The notes under the pieces: model-generated | The model's database searches: none | What the model was told of the DNA's origin: nothing | What the model saw: the letters and a program-made list of their open reading frames with translations, nothing else | Program-made: the position numbers and the translations under genes | Source of the DNA: Paenibacillus sp. PastM-3 | GTDB taxonomy: Bacteria; Bacillota; Bacilli; Paenibacillales; Paenibacillaceae | Reading direction: 5' to 3' | NCBI RefSeq assembly: GCF_029893965.1 | Contig: NZ_JARXXP010000026.1 | Coordinates: 1 to 64,000, forward strand | Length of the DNA stretch: 64,000 nucleotides | Shown here: positions 24,401-32,314 of the stretch, in pieces | Position numbering within the stretch: position 1 is the first letter of the stretch | Layout: each line of letters begins with the position of its first letter

Positions 24401-26891
24401 TTATGTGACGGTATCAAACGGAACCGCCATTAAGCTGCTGGAAGTCACCGTGACGGTAGCCAGCCTTTATAGTGATGCAATTGCGAATGCGGTTAGCGCC
24501 TATGATCCGGCCAAAAAGTATGAGACAGCCGGCTATAGCCTATTCCGCAGCAAATATGATGCTGCGCTTGCGCTCATCAGCTCCGGTGATGAAGCGGCGC
24601 GGAATACGGCGCTGCTGGAGCTTAAGGAAGCGGTACAAGGGTTGCGGCTGCTAAATCCGCTGCTTGATGACGGGGCGCTTGATCTGACCGGCATAGCTGC
24701 CGGGGCTCCGGACAGCGCAAGCATCAATATGGCTTCGCTGGTTGACCTGTATGCTTCCGGCATTCCGATCCGCTGGATTGCGGATGAGAAGCAGTTCACG
24801 ATTGATTTCGGCGCAGGCTTCAAGGTGAAGCCGGATGCGTTCAGGCTGCTGCCGGACGCAGCATTCCCTGCCCGATCCGAGGGAGCAGTTATTCTGGCCT
24901 CCAATGATTATACGAACTGGGTGCGGATCTCTGATGATATCTCAGAATATACGACCAGCTGGTTCAGCTATACGGTGAAGAATGAATACAAGGATACGGG
25001 CTTCCGCTACTTCCGCCTGAAAGACATTACGGCAGGAGTGTTGAACAAGGATGATTACACCGAGGATCAGCCGTTTACTGTTGCGGATCTGCATATTTTC
25101 GGGGAGCGCTACGAGACAGCCGGTGTGGTCAGGGATATCAGCCTCAAGGTGCTAAATACCGTGCCGGTGCAGGATACGCTGCCGGTTCCGCCAAGAGCGG
25201 TCATCGGGGATAAAGTGGTTCTGTCCTTCTCAGCGGATGAACCGATCGGCAATATCCAGGCTGCGATCCAAGGGGAGCCTGTACAGGTAACAGACCACCA
25301 GAACGGCAGCTATACGGCCGAGTACACCGTCAGTGCCGGAACGAAGCCGGGCTATGCCGCCATTTCGCTGGATTATACTTTGGCAGACGGTACTCCGGCG
25401 GATACCGTATACAGCTACCCTGACAGCTATACCGCAGGTGCAAACAATACACTGGTGTCCCGGATAATTCTCGTTTCGAATACTGCCAACGAGATTAATG
25501 CGGCAGCCGAGGCGTATATTACCGGTTCAGACAATACCCTGGATGCGGGCGAGATCCCCTTATTGTTCGACGGTAAAATCTCCACCTTCCCGGATGTAAG
25601 AGCCGGAGGCGGCGGATACGGAACTTACACCCTTGATTTTGGCGCAAAGGACAGCAGCAAAAGGGTTCAGCTTGACCATATTGAAATACTGAACCGTAAC
25701 GGGTTCCCGGCCAGAGCTTCAGGCGTGAACGTAAGCGCGTCGGCGGACGGAGTGACCTGGATAACGGTCTCCGAGAGTTCCAAAAATTACAGTTATGACA
25801 CATGGCAGCCAATCAGAGTGCTGGACCGGTACAAGGACGCCGGGTTCCGGTATTTGCGGATTAACGGCGGCAACTGGTACGGGAATATCTCGGAGCTTCG
25901 CCTCTTCGGGCAGACAGGCACGGATCTCGCAAGCTACGATCCTGTCTACACAATCACCACAACAGCCAATGACCCTGCGGCCGGGACAACGATAGTGTAT
26001 GTTAATCCGAACGGCCTGCCGCCTGCCCCGCAGCCTTCAGGCAATGAAGGAAGCGTGTTGACGGTGCATGGCGACCTTACAGCCGTTACAGTTCTTGCGG
26101 TTCCCGCGCCCGGCTATGAATTTGTGAAATGGGTTGAGCCGGTAAGCTTTTACGGCTTGTCTGCAGGTTATTTGTGGACGGAATACCCGCTGTTTAATCT
26201 GACAACTTATGCCGGTGGTTATCTTGGCGGAGTTAAATCCTACAATGTGACGCGTGACTGGAATCTGCAGGCTGTGTTCCGCAAGACCGGAGGAGCCGGG
26301 CCTTCTGAACCTGCGGCTGCACCCGGCAAGCCGGTTCTGTCCGACAACAACGGGCATGATACAGGGCTTAAAGACGGCAGCTACACCGTCACTATGAATT
26401 TATGGTGGGGAGAGAACGGGACTGCGTTCAAGCTGTATGAAAACGGCAAGCTGATTTCTACCCAGGAGCTGAAGAGCAGCTCACCGCAGGCACAGACCGC
26501 CAAGGCAGAAATATCCGGCAGAACGAACGGGACCTATACGTATGTCGGTGAGCTGATCAACAGCTACGGATCGGTGAAAAGTGATCCGCTGACCGTCAGC
26601 GTGACGGATGCGGCTCCCGGCAAACCTGTGTTATCCCATGACAACTGGGACAGTGACGGCAGTTATAGCATTACGATGAACCTGTGGTGGGGCACAAATG
26701 CTTCGGAATACCGCCTGTATGAGAACGGCAGGCTGGTTGATTCCCAGAAGCTCAGTGAAGCTACGCCGGCTGCCCAGACAGCAGTAACGGTGCTGTCAGA
26801 AAAAGCGGCAGGAGTGTATGAGTATCGTGCTGTTCTGGTGAATGCGGCAGGCGAGACAGAGAGCGGGACAATATCTGTAGTTGTAAAGTAA
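21498..26891 (+). CDS. Large secreted multidomain protein with alginate-lyase-like core
   Basis: The 1797-residue protein has a signal peptide ending near AEAAG. Domains in order: LamG/concanavalin-like (about 80-275), a FIVAR helical module (about 285-345), an alginate-lyase-like alpha-toroid (about 350-750, with NNQMTQDATAAYYQAVMYF), a beta-sandwich, an Ig-like module (about 900-990), a second FIVAR (about 995-1050), two discoidin-like modules (about 1060-1215 and 1320-1475), a Gly/Pro-rich segment, and two tandem C-terminal repeats (about 1600-1797) each with MNLWWG and LYENG, resembling chitin- or cellulose-binding modules. No SLH or sortase signal is seen, so it is probably released. GGGAGG precedes the ATG. 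It likely starts polymer breakdown outside the cell. Confidence 0.8.
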   Translation: MKSLKSWMYKCAIAAVSVILAATPVFPAEAAGATNRLSAGTVLTSSVSDDGIRAGVTDSTYIEAPVSELPAEAAVTVTAAAYGNVVRYPFDGNAGSEDGLADAAVSGTPVYAEGRVGQAISLNGSDSYVTLPATLPPAAADEITVSAWVNWKGGKDWQRIFDFGNGTTQYMFLTPKTGNYMRFAVKNGGSEQSVQTAQLAAGQWVHVAVSLGGGKARLYVNGEQQAEANVSIKPSQIKPSLNYLGKSQFADPLFNGSLDEFRIYNYALNAAELQALYMSSSVDSAIAQARKIAAEGQRYYSDETWSRLLEVLEQAEGLRADPAAEQAALLAVAAELVAAMQNLAEPLPVFINNTGTELVHPAVSVAPQELLRVREHILNKEQPWYGYYTAFASSSFASKSYAIKNDKDPAADLSHLVPNYSYNNYSTSLFNNQMTQDATAAYYQAVMYFMTGDADYREKALRIVLLWGSLDPSLAKYVTDAHIQQGPPMYMMNAAAELLRYTSTGREELEWKEEYSQQYSDNFQKPALRLWMERNTNWLNQHQTSVMATLSSYVFMDSKADYERILEWATVNAGTTMPYQNGAIANAMFEFTVDSSGNELPEPVIAVKEMVRDQPHSFDNIEGLAVLAAIISAQGTLLDPVKGTASSDADGVDVYSFMNDRLIKGVNYYYKYNLGYDVPFNDGLNAPVSPDRRGRLGGREDYYYIYKYGKGYTDNNPDFQYVAEAMYRTREVYGLTVNDSWLYIPEAASGTAVPPVLAQENGGTVPYQLETRFTPFDSRIVRTGDAVRVEASTEGSLFAVYGMGIWRGGDLAVRIRSNAITTLALQGGTDKEPFASFRLPDTGGEWKYAVMNLSALSATAFQADSILYFRISGEPGDSIELDHVLLNSTTVKSPAFKGNTSTLGLDAYPSAQLLYDVSNAAANAGQSLTYGISGDDAGFLTDAEISVSSAGVLTGKLPASQPPGNYSFYVTVSNGTAIKLLEVTVTVASLYSDAIANAVSAYDPAKKYETAGYSLFRSKYDAALALISSGDEAARNTALLELKEAVQGLRLLNPLLDDGALDLTGIAAGAPDSASINMASLVDLYASGIPIRWIADEKQFTIDFGAGFKVKPDAFRLLPDAAFPARSEGAVILASNDYTNWVRISDDISEYTTSWFSYTVKNEYKDTGFRYFRLKDITAGVLNKDDYTEDQPFTVADLHIFGERYETAGVVRDISLKVLNTVPVQDTLPVPPRAVIGDKVVLSFSADEPIGNIQAAIQGEPVQVTDHQNGSYTAEYTVSAGTKPGYAAISLDYTLADGTPADTVYSYPDSYTAGANNTLVSRIILVSNTANEINAAAEAYITGSDNTLDAGEIPLLFDGKISTFPDVRAGGGGYGTYTLDFGAKDSSKRVQLDHIEILNRNGFPARASGVNVSASADGVTWITVSESSKNYSYDTWQPIRVLDRYKDAGFRYLRINGGNWYGNISELRLFGQTGTDLASYDPVYTITTTANDPAAGTTIVYVNPNGLPPAPQPSGNEGSVLTVHGDLTAVTVLAVPAPGYEFVKWVEPVSFYGLSAGYLWTEYPLFNLTTYAGGYLGGVKSYNVTRDWNLQAVFRKTGGAGPSEPAAAPGKPVLSDNNGHDTGLKDGSYTVTMNLWWGENGTAFKLYENGKLISTQELKSSSPQAQTAKAEISGRTNGTYTYVGELINSYGSVKSDPLTVSVTDAAPGKPVLSHDNWDSDGSYSITMNLWWGTNASEYRLYENGRLVDSQKLSEATPAAQTAVTVLSEKAAGVYEYRAVLVNAAGETESGTISVVVK

Positions 26892-26910
26892 GGTACAGGA
26901 TGGCGTAAAA

Positions 26911-26948
26911 AAGGATGCAGCTGCCCTGCGGGCAGACTGCATCTTTTC
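26911..26948 (+). terminator. Rho-independent terminator
   Basis: GGATGCAG-TGCCC pairs with GGGCA-CTGCATC around a tight loop, followed by TTTT. It ends the transcript of the large secreted protein gene. Confidence 0.85.
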
Positions 26949-27000
26949 TGTTCAGCAGTTCCTGGCTGGCTGTTATCAATTCGATTAATGGAGGCTGATC

Positions 27001-28422
27001 ATGACACCTATTCAAGGCATTAACGCCATTTTGGCGGGAGATTATCCGGATCCGTCCATCGTCAGAGCCGGAGAGCATTATTACATGACGCATTCTTCTT
27101 TCCACTACACACCGGGGCTGCTTATATGGCATTCCCTGAACCTGACGGACTGGGAGCCGGCCGGTCATGCCGTGCTTGAGCATGTAGGAGGTCCAATTAT
27201 GGCACCGGATTTCATTTATCATGAGGGACTTTTCTATATCTATTTTCCTGCAGGGGGAACGAACTGGGTTGTGACAGCAGAGAATCCGGCAGGTCCATGG
27301 AGCAGGCCGGTGGATCTGAAGGTCGGGTATATTGATCCGGGTCATGCAGCAGATGAGCAGGGCAACCGCTATCTGTTTCTGTCGGAAGGCTACAGAATAC
27401 GTTTGTCCAAAGACGGCTTGTCTACAGCAGGCGAATTAGAGCTGGTATATACGGGCTGGCGTTATCCGAAGGAGTGGCTGACGGAGGGCTTCTATCTGGA
27501 ATCCCCCAAGCTGACTTACAAGGACGGTTACTATTATATGACCAGTGCACAAGGCGGGACGGCCGGACCGGCCACCAGCCATATGATCGTCTCCGCACGC
27601 GCGGCATCATTAGACGGACCGTGGGAAAACTCGCCGCATAATCCGGTTATACGCACACAGCACCGCAGTGAGCAGTGGTGGTCGAAAGGGCACGGCACGC
27701 TGGTGGATACGCCGGAGGGAGACTGGTATCTTGTCTATCATGCTTATGAAAAAGACTACTACCCGCTCGGCAGGCAGACGCTGCTTGAACCGGTAACCTG
27801 GACAGCGGACGGCTGGTTCACGGCAGGAGATCAGGAGGCGGGGGCAGCTTCCGCTTCGGGGCTTCTATCAGCAGAAAGGCAGCCCGATCGGGCGCTGGTA
27901 TCTGAGGAATCGGGCGGCCTGGGGCTGCACTGGCATTTTTGGGGCGGAGTACACCGGGAAGATTACCGGATCGATAAGAATAGTGTAGTATTAAAAGCAG
28001 TTACCGGTGAGCAGCCCGGGCCGCTGCTCTGCATTCCTGTGCATCATACGTACACCGCCGAGGTTACCATAGCTGTTGGAGACGGAGCGTACGGGACGCT
28101 CGGCCTGTTCTACAAGCCGGGCTTTCACTACGGCATCGGCTTTGACGGCAGGGAGGCATTTGCATACCGCAACGGCAACGCGAGCGAACGCTCAGCAGCG
28201 TCCGGAGGTTCCGTGACCTTAAGGCTTATTAATGACGAGCATGAGGTAAGCCTGTATTTCATGAATGCCAAAGGGGAGTGGAGCAAGCTGGATCACGGGT
28301 TTGAAATGTCCGGCTTCCACCATAATGTGCTCGGGGGCTTCCTGAGCCTGCGTATTGCACTTCAGGCTTCTGGAGCCGGTGAGGTAAGGTTCAGCGGGTT
28401 TAAGTACCGGGCGGGATTATAA
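27001..28422 (+). CDS. GH43 family beta-xylosidase / alpha-L-arabinofuranosidase-like enzyme
   Basis: The 473-residue cytoplasmic enzyme has the GH43 triad: the catalytic base in DYPDPS (D17), the pKa-modulating aspartate in GYIDPGHA, and the acid E167 in FYLESPKL. After the propeller (about 1-310) is a C-terminal beta-sandwich (about 320-470) as in XynB-like or YxiA-type family members. GGAGG precedes the ATG. It lies after a terminator, so it may have its own promoter, but it belongs to the same polysaccharide cluster. The exact sugar specificity cannot be read from sequence alone. Confidence 0.88.
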   Translation: MTPIQGINAILAGDYPDPSIVRAGEHYYMTHSSFHYTPGLLIWHSLNLTDWEPAGHAVLEHVGGPIMAPDFIYHEGLFYIYFPAGGTNWVVTAENPAGPWSRPVDLKVGYIDPGHAADEQGNRYLFLSEGYRIRLSKDGLSTAGELELVYTGWRYPKEWLTEGFYLESPKLTYKDGYYYMTSAQGGTAGPATSHMIVSARAASLDGPWENSPHNPVIRTQHRSEQWWSKGHGTLVDTPEGDWYLVYHAYEKDYYPLGRQTLLEPVTWTADGWFTAGDQEAGAASASGLLSAERQPDRALVSEESGGLGLHWHFWGGVHREDYRIDKNSVVLKAVTGEQPGPLLCIPVHHTYTAEVTIAVGDGAYGTLGLFYKPGFHYGIGFDGREAFAYRNGNASERSAASGGSVTLRLINDEHEVSLYFMNAKGEWSKLDHGFEMSGFHHNVLGGFLSLRIALQASGAGEVRFSGFKYRAGL

Positions 28423-28458
28423 GAAAATAACCAAATTGCAGCGGGAGAGGATAACATA

Positions 28459-29397
28459 ATGAAGGCACCTTTATTCAGGGACCCGGTATACGACGGGGCG
28501 GCTGATCCGGTCATTATCTGGAACCGGGAAGCACAGGAATGGTGGATGATTTATACGAACCGCAGAGTGACAGCGGAGGGGGAGGGGGTGGCCTGGGTGC
28601 ACGGCACCGACCTCGGTGTTGCTTCCTCGCGCGACGGCGGAGCAAGCTGGCTGTACCGAGGCACCCTGCAGGGACTCGATATTGAATGGGGCCGCAACAC
28701 GTTCTGGGCACCTGAGATTATCTGGCATGAAGGGCTGTACCATATGTACGTCAGCTATATTCAGGGTATTCCGTCCGGCTGGGCCGGCCACCGGCGCGAC
28801 ATGCTCCATTATACCAGCCCCAATCTGCTGGACTGGACCTTCCGTTCCCGGCTTGAGCTGAGCTCGGACCGGGTCATCGATGCCTGCATCCACGGGCTGC
28901 CCGGCGGAGGGTTCCGTATGTGGTACAAGGATGAAGCGAACGGGTCGCATACCTATGCGGCGGACAGCAAGGACCTGTACCACTGGGAGGTTACCGGACC
29001 GGTCGTAACAGGCCGGCCGCATGAAGGAGCTAATGTCTTCCGGTTCAAAGGCTGGTACTGGATGATAGTAGACGAATGGCGCGGGCAGGGCGTCTTTCGC
29101 TCCGGTGACCTGGAGACATGGGAGCGCAGCGGTCTGATCCTGGATCAGCCGGGAACCCGCAGGGATGACGGTACCATCGGGCTGCATGCAGATGTCGTTG
29201 TGCAGGGCGATGAGGCTTATATTTTCTACTTCACGCATCCCGGCAGAGACGGCAGCGAGAGTGAAGACAGTCCTGAAGACAGGTACCAGAGCCGCCGCTC
29301 CTCGGTTCAGGCTGCCCGGCTGGATGTCGTTGACGGCGTACTTGTCTGCGACCGCAATGAGGAGTTCGAGATCAAGCTGCTGCCGGAGCAGGATTAA
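28459..29397 (+). CDS. Five-bladed beta-propeller glycoside hydrolase (GH43/GH117-like)
   Basis: The 312-residue protein has propeller repeats: DPVYDGAADPVIIWN at the start supplies an aspartate, NTFWAPEIIWHEGLYHMYVS is a blade with an acidic residue, and VIDACIHGLPGGGF and HEGANVFRFKGWYW follow. It resembles the glycosidase group that includes GH43 and GH117. No signal peptide is present. GGAGAGG precedes the ATG, and the gene starts 36 bp after the GH43 gene, so the two are co-transcribed. It completes the intracellular debranching set of this cluster. Confidence 0.7.
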   Translation: MKAPLFRDPVYDGAADPVIIWNREAQEWWMIYTNRRVTAEGEGVAWVHGTDLGVASSRDGGASWLYRGTLQGLDIEWGRNTFWAPEIIWHEGLYHMYVSYIQGIPSGWAGHRRDMLHYTSPNLLDWTFRSRLELSSDRVIDACIHGLPGGGFRMWYKDEANGSHTYAADSKDLYHWEVTGPVVTGRPHEGANVFRFKGWYWMIVDEWRGQGVFRSGDLETWERSGLILDQPGTRRDDGTIGLHADVVVQGDEAYIFYFTHPGRDGSESEDSPEDRYQSRRSSVQAARLDVVDGVLVCDRNEEFEIKLLPEQD

Positions 29398-29453
29398 TAC
29401 GCGGATTTGTTTGGTTTGTTCCTGCTCTTGAATCCATCCGGATCTTGCAGTCC

Positions 29454-29637
29454 TAACGGACAGCAGAGCCCTTATTTACCGCAAAGTAGCTATTCTAGCC
29501 GGGCTAACGGACCACGGCGACCTTATCGCCTCTCCAGCTGCGAATATTGGGCTGATTACGCTGACATAAAGGCTCTGGTGTCCGTTAGCTTGCAAAAAAC
29601 GGGCTGAAGGCAGAAATAAGGGCTGCTCAGTCCGTTA
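29454..29637. repeat. Nested inverted-repeat element with four TAACGGAC-type ends
   Basis: The outer arms are TAACGGACAGCAGAGCCC (from 29454) and the opposing GGGCTGCTCAGTCCGTTA (to 29637), each continuing into CTTATTT/AAATAAG. Inside, GCTAACGGACCA (from about 29502) faces TGGTGTCCGTTAGC (to about 29589). The 184 bp unit is not coding and looks like a MITE or REP-like insertion. It differs from repeats A-C although it also contains GTTAG/CTAAC. Confidence 0.75.
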
Positions 29638-29647
29638 CCTGCGGGCA

Positions 29648-29728
29648 ATGAGCAAACGGTACGGGTTCATCAGCGTGGATCAGGACGATTACAGCAACGG
29701 AACCCTGCAGCGCAGCAAAATTTATGAA
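29648..29728 (+). pseudogene. C-terminal stub of a GH1 6-phospho-beta-glucosidase gene
   Basis: The frame reads SKRYGFISVDQDDYSNGTLQ followed by RSK, which matches the conserved end of GH1 enzymes (KRYGFIYVD...GTLKRxKK). Nothing upstream is homologous and the expected final SFYWYKKVI is absent. It is a remnant next to the inverted-repeat element, with its old terminator still in place downstream. Confidence 0.7.
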
Positions 29729-29730
29729 AC

Positions 29731-29770
29731 AGCTCCCCTCTTTTTAGGAAGGAGGGAGCTTCTTTTTTTT
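29731..29770 (+). terminator. Terminator after the GH1 stub
   Basis: AGCTCCC pairs with GGGAGCT, followed by TCTTTTTTTT. Confidence 0.85.
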
Positions 29771-29869
29771 GCCGGAGCCTATCACTATTGTAACTGCTGG
29801 CAGCTGATTATTGGAGCAGGATAGAAGAGATAGAGCTGTACATAATGACAACTGAATGGGATGTAGCGC

Positions 29870-30046
29870 ATGGAAAAGAACAATAAGGATTGGGGTTCAA
29901 CCTTTGAGATGAATCCCGGGCAGACGTATTTAACGGATGAGGAGTATGCAGAACGGATCGCGCTGCTGCAAAAATATTTATTGCATCAACATTTTAACCG
30001 TCAGCACCTCTTTTCCAGAGGTTGTTGGCGGTTTTTTTTAATATAA
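29870..30046 (+). CDS. Possible small protein (58 codons), doubtful
   Basis: The frame starts EKNNKDWGSTFEMNPGQTYL and runs into the terminator hairpin at 29996-30038 (AACCGTCA against TGGCGGTT, then T8), so its last 17 codons are terminator sequence. There is no clear ribosome site. It may be the start of a truncated gene or chance. The remaining spacer to 30196 holds only the promoter region of the next operon. Confidence 0.25.
   Translation: MEKNNKDWGSTFEMNPGQTYLTDEEYAERIALLQKYLLHQHFNRQHLFSRGCWRFFLI
29996..30039 (+). terminator. Terminator upstream of the amino-acid ABC operon
   Basis: AACCGTCA and TGGCGGTT form the outer stem, CCTC and GAGG an inner stem, with eight T residues after. 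Confidence 0.8.
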
Positions 30047-30196
30047 TCCTTAGTTAATTACTTGGATTAGTGTGAAATTAATCATATCACCTCATGTCAG
30101 CTTCGGGTTAAAATCACCCTAGTAAACCGATGACATTGGTTGTTATTTAGCTGTTAGATTGAAGGGTTTATTTTTGGCGGACGGAAGGTTGTGCAG

Positions 30197-30862
30197 ATGA
30201 ATTTAGACTGGGAGTTTATTATGGAAAGCCTGCCCTTGTACGGGGATGCCATGTGGCTGACGGTGAAGCTGGCGTTAATCGCGATTGTGCTGTCGCTCGT
30301 GCTCGGGCTTGTGTTTAGTCTGGTACTCTTTTATAAGGTTAAGGGGCTTAGAAGCATTATTCTGGCTTACATTGAATTGTCGAGAAATACGCCGCTGCTG
30401 GTGCAGCTGTTCTTCCTGTATTACGGCTTGCCGAAGGTGGGCATTCACATGAGCGAGTTCCAGTGTGCGGTGGTCGGGATGACTTTTCTCGGAGGCAGCT
30501 ACATGACCGAAGCATTTAGAAGCGGGATCGAGGCGGTCGGCCGGACACAGCTGGAATCGGGTCTCAGCATCGGACTGAGCAAGGTGCAGCTGGCAAGATA
30601 CGTGATTCTTCCGCAGGCGCTGGCTATCAGCATTCCTTCTTTGGGAGCGAACGCGATTTTTCTGCTGAAGGAAACGTCCATTGTCGGGGCAATCGCTTTG
30701 ATGGACCTGATGAATGTCGCCAAGGATCTGATCGGCATGCACTACAAAACGGCGGAATCCCTGCTGCTGCTGGTGCTGGCTTATCTGATTCTGGTGCTGC
30801 CGTTGTCGCTTCTGCTCAGCTGGGTGGAAAGGAAGGTGCGGCATGCCGAATTCGGGAATTGA
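30197..30862 (+). CDS. Polar amino-acid ABC transporter permease (HisM family), first subunit
   Basis: The 221-residue membrane protein has five or so transmembrane helices, SRNTPLLVQLFFLYYGLPK after the first helices and the permease loop IGLSKVQLARYVILPQALAI, all typical of His/Glu/Gln permeases. The ATG at 30197 fits GGAAGG eight bases upstream better than the GTG at 30191. It overlaps the next permease gene by 20 bp, which shows translational coupling. The pair forms a heterodimeric channel. Confidence 0.92.
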   Translation: MNLDWEFIMESLPLYGDAMWLTVKLALIAIVLSLVLGLVFSLVLFYKVKGLRSIILAYIELSRNTPLLVQLFFLYYGLPKVGIHMSEFQCAVVGMTFLGGSYMTEAFRSGIEAVGRTQLESGLSIGLSKVQLARYVILPQALAISIPSLGANAIFLLKETSIVGAIALMDLMNVAKDLIGMHYKTAESLLLLVLAYLILVLPLSLLLSWVERKVRHAEFGN

Positions 30863-31520
30863 GGTGCTGTTTGAGGGCTCGAACTTCGAACGCCTGCTCG
30901 GGGGATTGCTGGTTACGATCGAAATTTCTTTTGTTTCTATTGTTATTGGAACCGTGCTGGGGGTATTGATGGGCCTGCTGCGGACGGTGAATTCCAGGGC
31001 TTTGCGGCTTGTTCTGCGGCTGTATCTGGAGGCCTTCCGGATTATTCCGATCCTGGTCTGGCTGTACGTGGTACATTTCAGCTTTTCACCTATGCTGCAC
31101 ATTGATATCAGCGGAGAGGCAACTGCAATCCTGGTGTTCAGTCTCTGGGGGGCGGCGGAGATCGGCGATATTGTGCGCGGTGCGCTGGAATCCATGCCGA
31201 AGCATCAGGTGGAATCGGGGCTGGCGCTGGGCTTAAGCAGAGGGCAGCTGTACCGGCATATTCTGATCCCGCAGGCGGTGCGGCGGATGCTGCCGGGCTC
31301 GATCAATCTGGCTACCCGGATGGTAAAGACAACGTCGCTGGTTGTGCTCATCGGTGTTATTGAGGTGGTGAAGATCGGACAGCAGATTATTGAGCTGGGT
31401 GTGATCAAAGCGCCGAATGCCTCTTTCTGGGTGTATGGATTTATTTTTATCCTGTATTTTATTGTCTGCTATCCGCTCTCCAGACTATCCAGAAGGTTTG
31501 AGCAGAAATGGCAAAATTAG
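30843..31520 (+). CDS. Polar amino-acid ABC transporter permease (HisM family), second subunit
   Basis: The 225-residue protein is homologous in layout to the preceding permease: EAFRIIPILVWLYVVHFSF, then the EAA-type loop LGLSRGQLYRHILIPQAVRR, then MVKTTSLVVLIGVIE. The AGGTGCGGCATGCC context puts a ribosome site inside the previous gene. It ends 20 bp before the start of the ATPase gene. Confidence 0.92.
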   Translation: MPNSGIEVLFEGSNFERLLGGLLVTIEISFVSIVIGTVLGVLMGLLRTVNSRALRLVLRLYLEAFRIIPILVWLYVVHFSFSPMLHIDISGEATAILVFSLWGAAEIGDIVRGALESMPKHQVESGLALGLSRGQLYRHILIPQAVRRMLPGSINLATRMVKTTSLVVLIGVIEVVKIGQQIIELGVIKAPNASFWVYGFIFILYFIVCYPLSRLSRRFEQKWQN

Positions 31521-31540
31521 CTGAGGAAGGAAAGGCAGTT

Positions 31541-32296
31541 ATGACGAAGACAGGTGAACTTTTGCTGGAGGTAAAGGATGTCCGCAAAACATTCGGCGAC
31601 CGGCAGGTGCTAAACGGGATTGAGCTGCAGGTGGAGCGGGGCGAAGTTATCGTTATTCTCGGACCTTCCGGCTGCGGAAAAAGCACCCTGCTGCGATGTC
31701 TCAACGGTCTTGAGCCGGTGCAGGGCGGACATATTCTATACCGCGGCCAGGATCTGGCCGGAGGAGATGTCAATTGGCGCGAGCTGCGCCAGCATATCGG
31801 GATGGTATTTCAGAATTATGAGCTGTTTCCGCATATGACGGTGATGGAGAATATTCTGCTGGGGCCGCTGAAGGTGCAGCGGAGAGAGCGAGCGGAAGCG
31901 CAGCAGCAGGCACAGGAACTGCTGGAGCGGGTCGGCCTGGCTGACCGGGCGGGCGATTATCCCCGGCAGCTGTCGGGGGGACAGAAGCAGCGGATCGCGA
32001 TTGTGCGGGCGCTGTGCATGAATCCGGACATTATTTTATTCGATGAGGTGACGGCTTCACTTGACCCCGAGATGGTGCGCGAGGTGCTTGATGTTATCCT
32101 GGGCCTGGCGAAGCAGGGCATGACGATGATTATCGTGACGCATGAGATGGGATTCGCCAAATCGGTTGGCGACCGTATCGTCTTTATGGATCAAGGCACC
32201 GTATGTGAGGTTGCTCCGCCGGAGCAGTTCTTCACCAGTCCTGCGACAGAACGTGCACAGCACTTTCTTAATATTTTTGAGTACAACAAACTATAG
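31541..32296 (+). CDS. Amino-acid ABC transporter ATP-binding protein (GlnQ type)
   Basis: The 251-residue ATPase has Walker A GPSGCGKST (41-49), Q-loop VFQNYELFPHMTV, signature LSGGQKQR, Walker B IILFDEVTASLDP and the H-loop VTHEM, all in the GlnQ/HisP arrangement. The ATG at 31541 follows AGGAAAGG, while the ATG at 31508 has no ribosome site. It powers the two upstream permeases. Confidence 0.95.
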   Translation: MTKTGELLLEVKDVRKTFGDRQVLNGIELQVERGEVIVILGPSGCGKSTLLRCLNGLEPVQGGHILYRGQDLAGGDVNWRELRQHIGMVFQNYELFPHMTVMENILLGPLKVQRRERAEAQQQAQELLERVGLADRAGDYPRQLSGGQKQRIAIVRALCMNPDIILFDEVTASLDPEMVREVLDVILGLAKQGMTMIIVTHEMGFAKSVGDRIVFMDQGTVCEVAPPEQFFTSPATERAQHFLNIFEYNKL

Positions 32297-32314
32297 AAAC
32301 AGGGGATGAGAGAG

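Noticed and set aside
30047..30196. Possible riboswitch upstream of the amino-acid ABC operon
   Set aside because: No conserved aptamer core (S-box, L-box, glycine, T-box) could be recognised; only a terminator of the previous unit and AT-rich promoter-like sequence are seen.
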